Assembly (NCBI GenBank): GCA_945920185.1
Contig: CAMEJP010000003.1
Coordinates: forward strand, 1 to 64,000
Direction of reading: 5' to 3'
Length of the DNA stretch: 64,000 nt
Source: an uncultured Eubacterium sp.
GTDB taxonomy: Bacteria > Bacillota > Clostridia > Lachnospirales > Lachnospiraceae
The notes beneath the pieces were generated by a model, which ran no database searches, was not told the DNA's origin, and saw only the letters and a list, made by a program, of their open reading frames with translations. Below, in pieces: positions 1 through 7,766 of the stretch. The position numbers and the translations under genes were made by a program. Each line of letters begins with the position of its first letter. Position 1 is the first letter of the stretch.

Positions 1-1
1 G

Positions 2-424
2 CTTGATGAAGTTTATGAACTGTGTGGTTTTACAAAAGAGAACATTATGATAGTCGGACGAATGACAGCCAAGGAAGCATTGAATAAAGGCGTGCGTGAT
101 GCTGTATCGTTTGGACCGGTGCTTATAGTGAATGGCGTTGTGTCAGAGTTTAGGGGTACGGGCGGAGGACTCAATCCCCGTACGGCAATAGGGCAGCGTG
201 AGGACGGTGCGGTACTTTTGCTTGTCATAGACGGAAGGCAGGCATCGACCTTTGGAGCTTCATATCAGGATGTGGCAAATATAATGTATCAGTATGGCGC
301 CGTAAATGCGTTTAATCTTGACGGAGGAAGCTCAAGCGCTCTGTTCTATGACGGAAAAATAATAAATTCTGTCTCTACGGGAGGAATGTTAAGAGACCTT
401 CCGACAGCCATTTTGGTAAAGTAA
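2..424 (+). CDS. phosphodiester glycosidase (NAGPA domain), C-terminal fragment cut by window edge
   Basis: The open frame runs in from the left edge, so only about 140 C-terminal residues are visible. The motifs GPVLIVNG, NPRTAIGQ, VIDGRQ and NLDGGSSS are those of the NAGPA family (PF09992), whose animal founder removes GlcNAc from a GlcNAc-1-phosphodiester. Bacterial members are mostly uncharacterised and linked to exopolysaccharide. The piece aligns closely with the C-terminus of the full-length protein at 16223-17479 (KEAL..GVRDAV, GPVL, NPRTAIGQR.DGA, VDGRQ, YGAVNA), so the two are paralogues. As in that copy, it is followed by a membrane protein of about 360-370 residues, 55 bp downstream. 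The family call is firm; the substrate is unknown. Confidence 0.85.
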   Translation, partial: LDEVYELCGFTKENIMIVGRMTAKEALNKGVRDAVSFGPVLIVNGVVSEFRGTGGGLNPRTAIGQREDGAVLLLVIDGRQASTFGASYQDVANIMYQYGAVNAFNLDGGSSSALFYDGKIINSVSTGGMLRDLPTAILVK

Positions 425-479
425 GAGTGAAAATTTTTCGACGCGTTCCTACGCTTACGCTTCGGAATACGAGGTAATT

Positions 480-1589
480 ATGAGAAGAAGAGTTAAAAAA
501 TTTAACGTGTTTATGCTTATATATATCTTTGTATGGATTGTCGGCATAATAAGTGTCTGCATATGGGTGTGGAAGGGGCTTTCACGCTATCAGAAGGATT
601 ATGATAAAGCACTGGAGGCTTCGCATCCTGAGATTTTTATGGACGAATGGATGGCTTCGCTTGATAAAGGAGCATTAATGGAGTATCTTGAGGAAGATAA
701 TACGATATCCTATACTCCGTATGAAACAAAAGAAGCTGTTTTGAAAAGTATATCAAAACAGCTTAATCTAAGCGGTTCATTTTCTTATGAAAAGCACGAA
801 AAATATAAGGACAATGCTCCCGTGTACGTTTTGAAGTCTGATAATAAGCCGATAGCCCTTATTTGTCTTAAACGTGAAATGAGGCTGGATCATAATGAAC
901 CTGACATATGGAGTATGAAGCAGATATGTTTCGGCAATTATGTAAGTGCCGATGAAAAATGTACAATACGTGTAAGAAAAGGTGATAAAGTTACCATAAA
1001 CGGTGTGTCTGTCAATGCTTCTGACTTAAAAAGCAGCAATGTATGTGAAAATGAGCTGCTGGCAGCTACTTCGGAGTTTAGCGGCGGCGAGTATATTGTC
1101 GAAGAGTATTCTGTGAGCGGCTTATATGAAAAACCTGTTGTAAATGCAGTAAGCAGTGACGGATATAAACTTTTGAATGAAGTTTATACACAAAATTTGT
1201 ATGACTACACTTCAGGTAATTATGAAGGCTTTAGCAGCACTGTGTATGAAATTGCAGTGAAAAGAGTTTTTGAGTATGCAGAATATTTTAACCTTAAAAT
1301 CCCTTATGAAGAGTATAGGGATACCCTAAAACCTGACACTCAGATGTGGCAGGTGGCGTTAAGTCTTAAACAGAGCATTAAGTGGAATGATGAGGCATTG
1401 GAAATGAGCAGTGACGAAGCGCGAATGGAAAATGTTATCAGAATAAATGACAACGTGTTTGCGGCAAATGTATATATGAAGATAACAATAGTCTGCGAGA
1501 AATTTACAAAGAAAGATGAACTTAATTACCGGTGTGTGTTTTATAGAGAAAACGGATGCTGGTATCTTATATATCTGAGTGTTATCTAG
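480..1589 (+). CDS. membrane-anchored partner protein of the NAGPA enzyme, unknown family
   Basis: This 369-residue protein has a basic N-terminus, one hydrophobic segment (about residues 9-31) and a long extracytoplasmic part, the topology of a type II membrane protein. A GAGG site lies 4 bases before the ATG. I do not recognise a named family. It is related along its length to the product of 17491-18561: both carry a VNGV segment near the middle, and both end in an FYREN/FVRKDG..WYL strand pattern typical of an NTF2-like or beta-sandwich fold. Both genes directly follow an NAGPA-domain gene, so a joint role in processing or displaying a phosphodiester-linked surface glycan is a reasonable inference, not shown. 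No catalytic motif is visible. Confidence 0.75.
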   Translation: MRRRVKKFNVFMLIYIFVWIVGIISVCIWVWKGLSRYQKDYDKALEASHPEIFMDEWMASLDKGALMEYLEEDNTISYTPYETKEAVLKSISKQLNLSGSFSYEKHEKYKDNAPVYVLKSDNKPIALICLKREMRLDHNEPDIWSMKQICFGNYVSADEKCTIRVRKGDKVTINGVSVNASDLKSSNVCENELLAATSEFSGGEYIVEEYSVSGLYEKPVVNAVSSDGYKLLNEVYTQNLYDYTSGNYEGFSSTVYEIAVKRVFEYAEYFNLKIPYEEYRDTLKPDTQMWQVALSLKQSIKWNDEALEMSSDEARMENVIRINDNVFAANVYMKITIVCEKFTKKDELNYRCVFYRENGCWYLIYLSVI

Positions 1590-1603
1590 TCATAAAACAT
1601 AAG

Positions 1604-1648
1604 ACTTCCTACTAAAATATTAATAGTATTTCAGTAGGGAGTTTTTTT
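1604..1648 (+). terminator. intrinsic terminator whose 3' arm contains the dacF ribosome site
   Basis: ACTTCCTACT (1604-1613) pairs with AGTAGGGAGT (1633-1642) with one G-U wobble, and seven T follow (1642-1648). The ATG of the carboxypeptidase gene is the next base. The only Shine-Dalgarno-like sequence for that gene, AGGGAG, lies inside the 3' arm. Confidence 0.8.
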
Positions 1649-2806
1649 ATGAAAAAATGTGTTTCCGTCATACTTGCCGCCATTCTTTTTACCTTAAGTT
1701 TTGGCGTGACAAGAGTTTATGCAGAAGATACCTTAAATTTAGATACCCCTTCTTATGTTCTTATGGAAGCCAAGACAGGAAAGGTAATATGCGAGAAAAA
1801 TTCAAGCGAGGAGCTGCATCCTGCCAGTGTGACAAAGATAATGACTCTTATTCTTATATTTGACGCATTACACAACGGTCAGATAAAGCTGACGGACGAG
1901 GTGACGGTATCTGCCTATGCTGCCGGTATGGGCGGAAGTCAGGTGTTTTTGGAGGAAAATGAAGTACAGACAGTTGAAACACTTATAAAATGTATAAGTG
2001 TAGCAAGTGCAAATGATGCATCGGTGGCTATGGCAGAGCATATCTGCGGAACGGAAAGTGCATTTGTGGAAAAGATGAATGAGAGGGCGGCAGGACTTGG
2101 AATGAAAAATACACATTTTGTAAACTGCTGCGGACTTGATGACGGTATGCATAAAATGAGTGCCATGGACGTAGCACTGATGAGCCGTGAACTTATAACA
2201 AAATATCCCGAGATACACAATTATTCTACCATATGGATGGATACGATAACTCATAATACGGCAAGGGGAAGCAGTGAATTCGGACTTTCAAACACAAACA
2301 AGCTCATAAAGCAGTATCAATGGGCAACGGGTTTAAAGACAGGCTCAACATCACTTGCAAAGTGCTGTCTCAGCGCAACGGCTAATAAGGACGGCACTGA
2401 GCTTATTGCGGTAGTTATGGCTGCACCTAACAGTAAGACACGTTTCGCTGACGCCATAAGTCTTCTTAATTACGGCTTTAGCGTATGTCATATATATGAG
2501 GATGAAGAGACACCCAAGCTTGATGTAAAGGTTTCGGGAGGAATAAAGGACAAAATAGAATGTGAGTACAGGGATAAGTTCAGCTATATGTTTACGGAAA
2601 ATTATGACCCTGCTTCCATAACAAAGACTTTAGAATACAGAAAAAATCTGTCTGCTCCCGTGAAGAAGGGAGAATGTGTAGGGCAATGCGTGTACAGATA
2701 TAAGGATACGGTAATCGGAAGTGTGGATATAATATCCAGAGAGAATATAAAGAAAGCTAATTTCGGGGATTTTTTCAAAAAATTGCTAGGAGAATATCGG
2801 ATATAA
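1649..2806 (+). CDS. dacF: D-alanyl-D-alanine carboxypeptidase (low-mass PBP, DacF-like)
   Basis: This 385-residue penicillin-binding protein of the S11 family trims the terminal D-Ala from peptidoglycan stem peptides outside the membrane. Residues about 1-25 form a signal peptide. All three active-site motifs are present: S60-V-T-K63, S120-A-N122 and K230-T-G232. The C-terminal PBP5-like domain follows, but no clear amphipathic anchor or membrane segment closes the protein. Length and order match DacF/DacB proteins of Firmicutes; whether it is vegetative or sporulation-specific cannot be told. The start codon directly abuts a terminator hairpin that also holds its ribosome site, so expression may depend on read-through or hairpin opening. 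Confidence 0.93.
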   Translation: MKKCVSVILAAILFTLSFGVTRVYAEDTLNLDTPSYVLMEAKTGKVICEKNSSEELHPASVTKIMTLILIFDALHNGQIKLTDEVTVSAYAAGMGGSQVFLEENEVQTVETLIKCISVASANDASVAMAEHICGTESAFVEKMNERAAGLGMKNTHFVNCCGLDDGMHKMSAMDVALMSRELITKYPEIHNYSTIWMDTITHNTARGSSEFGLSNTNKLIKQYQWATGLKTGSTSLAKCCLSATANKDGTELIAVVMAAPNSKTRFADAISLLNYGFSVCHIYEDEETPKLDVKVSGGIKDKIECEYRDKFSYMFTENYDPASITKTLEYRKNLSAPVKKGECVGQCVYRYKDTVIGSVDIISRENIKKANFGDFFKKLLGEYRI

Positions 2807-2831
2807 AGTGGTATGGTTAAAAAGTTTATAA

Positions 2832-2865
2832 GTGGATATATAAAAATATCCACAATTGGTATAAT
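2832..2865 (+). promoter_or_regulatory. extended -10 promoter with perfect inverted repeat in the -35 region
   Basis: TGGTATAAT (2857-2865) is an extended -10 element. Where a -35 should lie there is instead a perfect inverted repeat, GTGGATAT (2832-2839) and ATATCCAC (2846-2853) around a 6-base loop. It lies about 105 bp before the ECF S-component gene. A regulator site there is an inference. Confidence 0.5.
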
Positions 2866-2970
2866 ATGACTATACAGCAAAATGCTGATGAAGATGACGT
2901 CACCTCCCAAAAATAAAAAAATGTGAATACTGTGGCTTTTAGCGTACAGTCAACGGTTATGGAGGAAATC

Positions 2971-3480
2971 ATGAAAAAAAATACTATAAGAGATTTGGCT
3001 GTAATAGCTATATTTACTGCACTTACATATGTGTTTACCGCATTTGTCAACGTACGTCTTCCGATAGTTGCCAACGGCGGACTTATCCACTTGGGCAATG
3101 TTCCTTTGTTTATAGGTGCCATAATATTCGGAAAGAAAACAGGTACTATCGCAGGAGCTGTCGGAATGGGCTTGTTTGACCTTTTGTCAGGATGGACACT
3201 TTGGGCTCCGTTTACATTTGTCATTGTAGGACTTATGGGTTATCTTGTAGGACTTATAACTGAGAAGAAGAAAAATTATGTTACATATGGCATTGCCATG
3301 GTAGTGGCTTTGGCAGTAAAGATTGTCGGATACTATATAGCAGAAGGCATAATATACAAGAATTTTATAGTTCCTGTAAGCAGTATACCGGGTAATGTGG
3401 TACAGATAGTCGTTGCCGCAGTTATAGTACTTATCATTATTGAACCGTTAAAGAGAGCAGCAAATAAGATATTTGCATAG
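2971..3480 (+). CDS. ECF transporter substrate-binding (S) component
   Basis: This 169-residue integral membrane protein has about five to six hydrophobic segments and the typical S-component pattern of an N-terminal helix (DLAVIAIFTALTYV), then NGGLIHLGNVPLFIGAIIFG, then a Gly-rich turn. S components bind a vitamin or precursor and dock onto a shared EcfA/A'/T module, which is not encoded here, so this would be a group II system. The ATG at 2971 has GGAGG seven bases upstream; an upstream in-frame start lacks this. It resembles the HmpT / riboflavin-type S-component superfamily, but substrate cannot be read from sequence. The next gene is a PLP enzyme 32 bp on, which makes a vitamin B6 compound one possible cargo; that is a guess from context only. 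Confidence 0.8.
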   Translation: MKKNTIRDLAVIAIFTALTYVFTAFVNVRLPIVANGGLIHLGNVPLFIGAIIFGKKTGTIAGAVGMGLFDLLSGWTLWAPFTFVIVGLMGYLVGLITEKKKNYVTYGIAMVVALAVKIVGYYIAEGIIYKNFIVPVSSIPGNVVQIVVAAVIVLIIIEPLKRAANKIFA

Positions 3481-3512
3481 TAATATGTTTGGAAAGAAAG
3501 AGTGAAAGATTA

Positions 3513-4592
3513 ATGTACAAAATTATGACACCGGGACCTACTCAGGTAGCAGAAAATGTAAGGCTGGCAAGGAGTCTTCCGTGCACAAATCCTGATATTG
3601 ATGAGAGCTTTGTTGAATTTTACAAGCAAACCTGCGAGCTTATAAGCAGACTTTTATATACAAAGAATGAAACATTTATACTCAGCGGCGAGGGAATACT
3701 CGGACTTGAGGCAGCCTGCGCTTCGCTTACGGAGAAAGGCGACAGGGTTCTGGTGCTTGATAACGGCATATACGGAAAGGGTTTTGCTGATTTTGTTACG
3801 ATGTATGGCGGAGAAGCAGTGATTTATACTGATGATTATAAGCGCCCTATATCGGTTGAGAAGCTTGAAAAGTATCTTGAGAGCGACCACGGCTTTAAGT
3901 ATGCCACGGTTGTACATTGCGACACTCCAAGCGGTATGTTAAACGATATAAGCAGAATATGTCCGCTTCTTAAAAAATACGGAATTATGACGGTTGTAGA
4001 TTCAGTTTCGGCTATGTTCGGCGAAGAGGTAAGAGCCGATGAATTTGGCATAGATATATTATGCGGCGGCTCACAAAAGGCAGTATCAGCACCTCCGGGA
4101 CTTACCTTTGTAACGGTAAGTGATGATGCAAAATATGCCATAACACACAGGGAAACTCCTATTGCTTCATTTTATGCCAATCTTTCCGTGTTTTTTAACT
4201 ATTATGAGGAAAAATGGTTCCCTTATACCATGCCTATAAGTGACATATACGGACTCAGAGCAGCATTTGACAATATTGCGGCTGATAAGGATATGCTTGA
4301 ACGCCACAGAGAGGTTGCCGAATATACAAGAAAAGAAGTGGTGAGGATGGGTCTTAAGCTGCACCTTGAGGACGGCTTTTCAAATACCGTTACGGTGGTG
4401 GACGTACCTGATGGAATAGAGTGCGGTGAGATTTTGAAACGTATGCGTGATGAATATAACATTATGATAACAGGCTCATTCGGATATCTTGCCGGCAAGG
4501 TTCTCAGAATAGGTCATATGGGTGAGAATGCCACTATGGAAAATGTAAAGGAAACACTTCACGCACTTGAAGAGGTTCTTAAAACATTTTGA
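3513..4592 (+). CDS. class V PLP-dependent aminotransferase (alanine-glyoxylate / phosphonate aminotransferase-like)
   Basis: This 359-residue enzyme starts MYKIMTPGPT, the signature opening of the alanine-glyoxylate/serine-pyruvate aminotransferase group. The cofactor aspartate is D163 in VVDSVSA, and the Schiff-base lysine is K189 in GGSQKAVSAPPG. It would transfer an amino group between a small amino acid (Ala or Ser, or an aminophosphonate) and a 2-oxo acid in the cytoplasm. Exact donor and acceptor are not readable. The ATG at 3513 is preferred to the upstream TTG at 3489 because the family starts here, although its ribosome site is weak. It sits 32 bp after the ECF S component and is probably co-transcribed with it. 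Confidence 0.88.
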   Translation: MYKIMTPGPTQVAENVRLARSLPCTNPDIDESFVEFYKQTCELISRLLYTKNETFILSGEGILGLEAACASLTEKGDRVLVLDNGIYGKGFADFVTMYGGEAVIYTDDYKRPISVEKLEKYLESDHGFKYATVVHCDTPSGMLNDISRICPLLKKYGIMTVVDSVSAMFGEEVRADEFGIDILCGGSQKAVSAPPGLTFVTVSDDAKYAITHRETPIASFYANLSVFFNYYEEKWFPYTMPISDIYGLRAAFDNIAADKDMLERHREVAEYTRKEVVRMGLKLHLEDGFSNTVTVVDVPDGIECGEILKRMRDEYNIMITGSFGYLAGKVLRIGHMGENATMENVKETLHALEEVLKTF

Positions 4593-4620
4593 TTTAAAAC
4601 GTAAATAATACTTTTATCTT

Positions 4621-4650
4621 TTGGAGAAATGTGATAAAATTATTTATCAT
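4621..4650 (+). promoter_or_regulatory. possible promoter of the CAP-domain gene
   Basis: TTGGAG (4621-4626), 18 bp, TATCAT (4645-4650). The leader that follows carries a stem AACAGACAT (4660-4668) / ATGTCTGTT (4682-4690) with an inner CGC/GCG pair. The promoter match is moderate. Confidence 0.4.
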
Positions 4651-4736
4651 AGAGACAAGAACAGACATTTCGCGTTGCGTGATGTCTGTTTCTGCAATGA
4701 GAAGACAGGATTACACCTGAGAGGAAAGGAAAAGGT

Positions 4737-6008
4737 ATGAAACTCAAGTGTAAAAAAGCTTTTTTAAATACGGTTATATGTATGCTTACGGCAGTTATGG
4801 TAAGCATATGTCATATAAAATGTGCATCAGCGACAGATATGGTTTCGGGCACAATCAATTATGATTATGCTTATGAGGTTTTGCGCCTTGTAAATATAGA
4901 GAGAGCCAATGCAGGTCTTGAACCTCTTACAATGGACGCTGTGCTTATTGATGTGGCAAATGTGAGAAGTCCTGAGATAATAGTGAAGTTTTCTCACACA
5001 AGACCTGACGGAAGCAATTGTTTTACGGCATTTGTAAACAGAGGAGACGCTACTACCTGTGGGGAAAATATTGCGGCAGGTCACCGGACTCCGGAGGATG
5101 TGGTAAACGACTGGATGAACTCTGAGGTACACAGAGCCAATATACTCAATGCAAAGTTTACCAGAATAGGAATTTCCTGTGTGTATGTGGAAAACTCGGA
5201 TTATGGCTATTATTGGACACAGTTTTTTGCAAACGGTACGGCAAATGAGGTGTATCGGTCCGGAACGCAGGATATAAGCATTGATTTGAGTACAGGAGCA
5301 TCAACCGTAAACGGAGGACAGCTTCCGCAGCAGACACAAGCCGCTACGCAGCCGCCGACGGAGGAGCAGACCGTTGCACCGACGGAAAAGGAAACGCAAT
5401 CATCTGCTAACACACAGGAACAGACAAAGAATCCTGATTCCTCTGCAAATGGTACGCCTGCTGACGGCAATACCGGAATAAGCACTATAAATATAATGGT
5501 AATTACCATAAACGATATCCCTATAAGCGGCGTAAAGCTTAACAAGGGAGAAGTCTATGAAAACATAGGAGTAATGTGTGTTCCTTCTCAGGAAGAGAGT
5601 GTCGGGTATACTTTTGCATCTTCTGACGAGAACGTAATCAGATTTGAAGGGAACAGTATGAAGGTTGTCGGCTTCGGAAAGACAACTCTGACTGTAAAGG
5701 CATCTAACGGAGTGGTGAGAACATATGACATAGAGGTGCCTGAAGTGAATGAGGAGAACACTACAAAAAAGGTGTCTGAGAAGTCTTCTTTGGACAAACA
5801 GAATACTACCGGTAGTAAAAATGCAGAAAATTCTTTGAAACAAACTGACAATAATGGTAAAAATAGTAGTGATAAGCAGGGTAAGCTCTTTTCATTATCA
5901 ACAATTTTGATAATAGGTGGCTGTGCTGTTTTGGGTATTTTGGCAATTTGCCTAATTATTTTACTTATACTTTTTAAAAGGAGAAATAGGGAGAAAAATA
6001 ATTATTGA
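4737..6008 (+). CDS. CAP/SCP-domain surface protein with Ig-like domain and C-terminal anchor
   Basis: This 423-residue exported protein has a signal peptide (about 1-33). A CAP (SCP/YkwD) domain follows at about 45-165, with the pattern VNIERANAGLEPL, FSHTRPDG, CGENIAAG and WMNSEVHRANIL; the family's His and Glu residues are present. A Gln/Thr/Pro-rich linker (about 188-245) leads to a BIG2-like bacterial Ig domain (about 250-340). A polar spacer and a C-terminal membrane helix (about 385-410) with a basic tail finish it. It should stand on the outside of the membrane, reaching through the wall. CAP proteins of Firmicutes are widespread but their activity is unsettled. The nearest comparison in this window is the Ig-domain protein at 44235-45251. 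Confidence 0.88.
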   Translation: MKLKCKKAFLNTVICMLTAVMVSICHIKCASATDMVSGTINYDYAYEVLRLVNIERANAGLEPLTMDAVLIDVANVRSPEIIVKFSHTRPDGSNCFTAFVNRGDATTCGENIAAGHRTPEDVVNDWMNSEVHRANILNAKFTRIGISCVYVENSDYGYYWTQFFANGTANEVYRSGTQDISIDLSTGASTVNGGQLPQQTQAATQPPTEEQTVAPTEKETQSSANTQEQTKNPDSSANGTPADGNTGISTINIMVITINDIPISGVKLNKGEVYENIGVMCVPSQEESVGYTFASSDENVIRFEGNSMKVVGFGKTTLTVKASNGVVRTYDIEVPEVNEENTTKKVSEKSSLDKQNTTGSKNAENSLKQTDNNGKNSSDKQGKLFSLSTILIIGGCAVLGILAICLIILLILFKRRNREKNNY

Positions 6009-6035
6009 CACTTTTTGCCAATGGTTGCATACTTT
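6005..6035 (+). promoter_or_regulatory. possible promoter of the HPr-like gene
   Basis: TTGACA (6005-6010) overlaps the previous stop codon. TACTTT (6030-6035) lies 19 bp on. The spacing is long, so this is only a moderate call. Confidence 0.4.
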
Positions 6036-6084
6036 AAGTGTGAAACGATATGTTAAGTGTTTAAGAAAGAATGGAGTGGTTACT

Positions 6085-6348
6085 ATGGTAGAACCAATGA
6101 AAGTTACGTTATGTTTTAAGGATGTTGACTTTAGCAGTAAGGTCAGCGAGTTTGTAAGGATTTCATCAAAGGTAGACACAAGCGTTGATGTAGTAAGCGG
6201 AAGATACAGGGTTGACGGAAAGTCCATTATGGGAATTTTCAGTCTTGACCTTTCACAGCCGTTTACGGTAGAGGTTAATCCTATTGAAAAGCCTTTTATA
6301 GAAGAGATTAAGAAGGTATTTGCCGATAATGTTGTCGAAGAGGCTTGA
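6085..6348 (+). CDS. HPr-like protein lacking the phosphoacceptor histidine
   Basis: This 87-residue protein has the HPr fold signature in its second half: RYRVDGKSIMGIFSL matches the region around regulatory Ser46 of HPr, and the Ser is kept (S47). The first half lacks the GLHARPA motif; where His15 should be there is DFSSKVSEF. It therefore cannot take part in PTS phosphotransfer from enzyme I in the usual way, but could still be a target of HPr kinase or act as a regulatory Crh-like protein. Crh also lacks His15, but this sequence is more divergent. The ATG at 6085 has GGAG eight bases upstream. The pheS T-box promoter overlaps its stop codon. Confidence 0.72.
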   Translation: MVEPMKVTLCFKDVDFSSKVSEFVRISSKVDTSVDVVSGRYRVDGKSIMGIFSLDLSQPFTVEVNPIEKPFIEEIKKVFADNVVEEA

Positions 6349-6372
6349 CAACATTAAAAAATGTGATACAAT
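6345..6372 (+). promoter_or_regulatory. sigma-A promoter of the pheST T-box transcript
   Basis: TTGACA (6345-6350), 16 bp, TACAAT (6367-6372). The -35 overlaps the stop codon of the HPr-like gene. Transcription should start near 6379. Confidence 0.8.
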
Positions 6373-6378
6373 AAGCTT

Positions 6379-6640
6379 TAGTTAAATACAGCTAAAGCTG
6401 TTATATTAAAAGGCTGTGAATGTGTCAGTAGTCACATTAGCTTGCATATCAGAGAGTGGCAGTCATCGGCTGGAAGCTGCCTATGTATAAGAATGTGATG
6501 AATTTCCCACAGGAGCTGCGTCCTTGAATCAAGTAGGGGACGACGTAGATGTACGTTACACATATGAGTGCCTGCGTTTGCAGGAATTTGGGTGGTACCG
6601 CGGAATTTGACTTCGTCCCTTTTGGGATGAAGTTTTTTTG
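6379..6640 (+). promoter_or_regulatory. T-box riboswitch, tRNA-Phe specific, controlling pheST
   Basis: The leader holds the hallmark T-box sequence TGGGTGGTACCGCGG (6589-6603), which pairs with the uncharged tRNA acceptor end in the antiterminator. The base of stem I is CTGTG (6414-6418) / CACAG (6508-6512). The specifier position reads TTC at 6504-6506 (or TTT one base earlier); both are Phe codons, agreeing with the downstream genes. The competing terminator is ACTTCGTCCC (6610-6619) / GGGATGAAGT (6624-6633) with a T run to 6639. Uncharged tRNA-Phe should switch transcription on. Confidence 0.95.
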
Positions 6641-6730
6641 TTGTAAATGTTTGTATATTGACAATTGTTTTGCAGTCCACTTTAAGAGTAAAAGCATTTA
6701 AGCTAGAAAGATGGAGGAAATCAACAGGCT

Positions 6731-7750
6731 ATGAAAGAAAAATTGCAGCAAATCACACAGAAAGCGTTGGCTCAGATTTCAGAAGTCGAAAGTCTTGACA
6801 GACTTAATGAAATAAGAGTTGCATTTCTTGGAAAAAAGGGCGAACTGACCGAGGTTATGAAGGGAATGAGAGACGTTCCTGCTGAGGAAAGACCAAGCGT
6901 GGGTCAGTGGGTCAATGAGGCGAGAAGCAGCATAGAGGCAGCTTTGGAGAAGGTCAAAGAGAATATGACTGCCAAGCTAAGAGAAGCTAAACTTTTGTCA
7001 GAGGTTATAGATGTAACACTTCCTGCCAAGAAGAATAATGTAGGACACCGTCATCCGAATACCATCGCTCTTGAAGAAGTTGAAAGAATATTTGTCGGTA
7101 TGGGCTACGAAGTAGTCGAAGGACCTGAAGTAGAGTATGATTACTACAATTTTGAGGCACTCAACATACCTGCCAATCACCCTGCAAAGGATGAACAGGA
7201 TACATTCTACATAGGAAATGACATTCTTCTTAGAACACAGACTTCTCCTGTTCAGGTAAGAACCATGGAGAAGGGTAAACTCCCTATAAGAATGATAGCT
7301 CCGGGACGTGTATACAGACCCGCTGAACTACATGCCAAACATTCACCGTCTTTCCATCAGATAGAAGGACTTGTTATTGATAAGAATATAACATTTGCAG
7401 ACCTTAAGGGAACTCTGGCTCAGTTTGCGGTAGAACTTTTCGGACCTGACACAAAGGTTAAATTCAGACCTCATCACTTCCCATTTACCGAGCCGAGCGC
7501 AGAAGTTGATGTAACCTGCTTTAAATGCGGAGGCAAGGGTTGCAGAATGTGTAAGGGATCAGGCTGGATAGAGATACTTGGCTGCGGCATGGTTCATCCG
7601 CGGGTTCTTGAAATGAGCGGCATAAATCCTGATGAATATACGGGCTTTGCATTTGGTGTAGGCCTTGAGAGAATAGCACTGCTTAAATATGAGATTGACG
7701 ATATGCGTCTGTTGTACGAGAACGATACACGTTTCTTGAAGCAGTTTTAG
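6731..7750 (+). CDS. pheS: phenylalanyl-tRNA synthetase alpha subunit
   Basis: This 339-residue protein has the usual bacterial PheS length. The N-terminal coiled-coil (about 1-90) binds tRNA. The class II catalytic core follows, with motif 2 (PGRVYRPAELHAKHSPSFHQ) and motif 3 (FAFGVGLERIALLKY). The Cys cluster FKCGGKGCRMCKGSG is the family's glycyl-rich insert. With PheT it forms an alpha2beta2 enzyme that charges tRNA-Phe in the cytoplasm. Expression is governed by the T-box upstream. GGAGG at 6713-6717 is 13 bases from the ATG, longer than usual; no better in-frame start exists. pheT follows after 16 bp. Confidence 0.98.
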   Translation: MKEKLQQITQKALAQISEVESLDRLNEIRVAFLGKKGELTEVMKGMRDVPAEERPSVGQWVNEARSSIEAALEKVKENMTAKLREAKLLSEVIDVTLPAKKNNVGHRHPNTIALEEVERIFVGMGYEVVEGPEVEYDYYNFEALNIPANHPAKDEQDTFYIGNDILLRTQTSPVQVRTMEKGKLPIRMIAPGRVYRPAELHAKHSPSFHQIEGLVIDKNITFADLKGTLAQFAVELFGPDTKVKFRPHHFPFTEPSAEVDVTCFKCGGKGCRMCKGSGWIEILGCGMVHPRVLEMSGINPDEYTGFAFGVGLERIALLKYEIDDMRLLYENDTRFLKQF

Positions 7751-7766
7751 AATGGAGGAAATGTAG

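Noticed and set aside
430-480. Hairpin-like CGTTCC..GGAATACG before the 480 gene as a terminator
   Set aside because: The stem is only four to five pairs with no T run, and the two genes are otherwise closely coupled.
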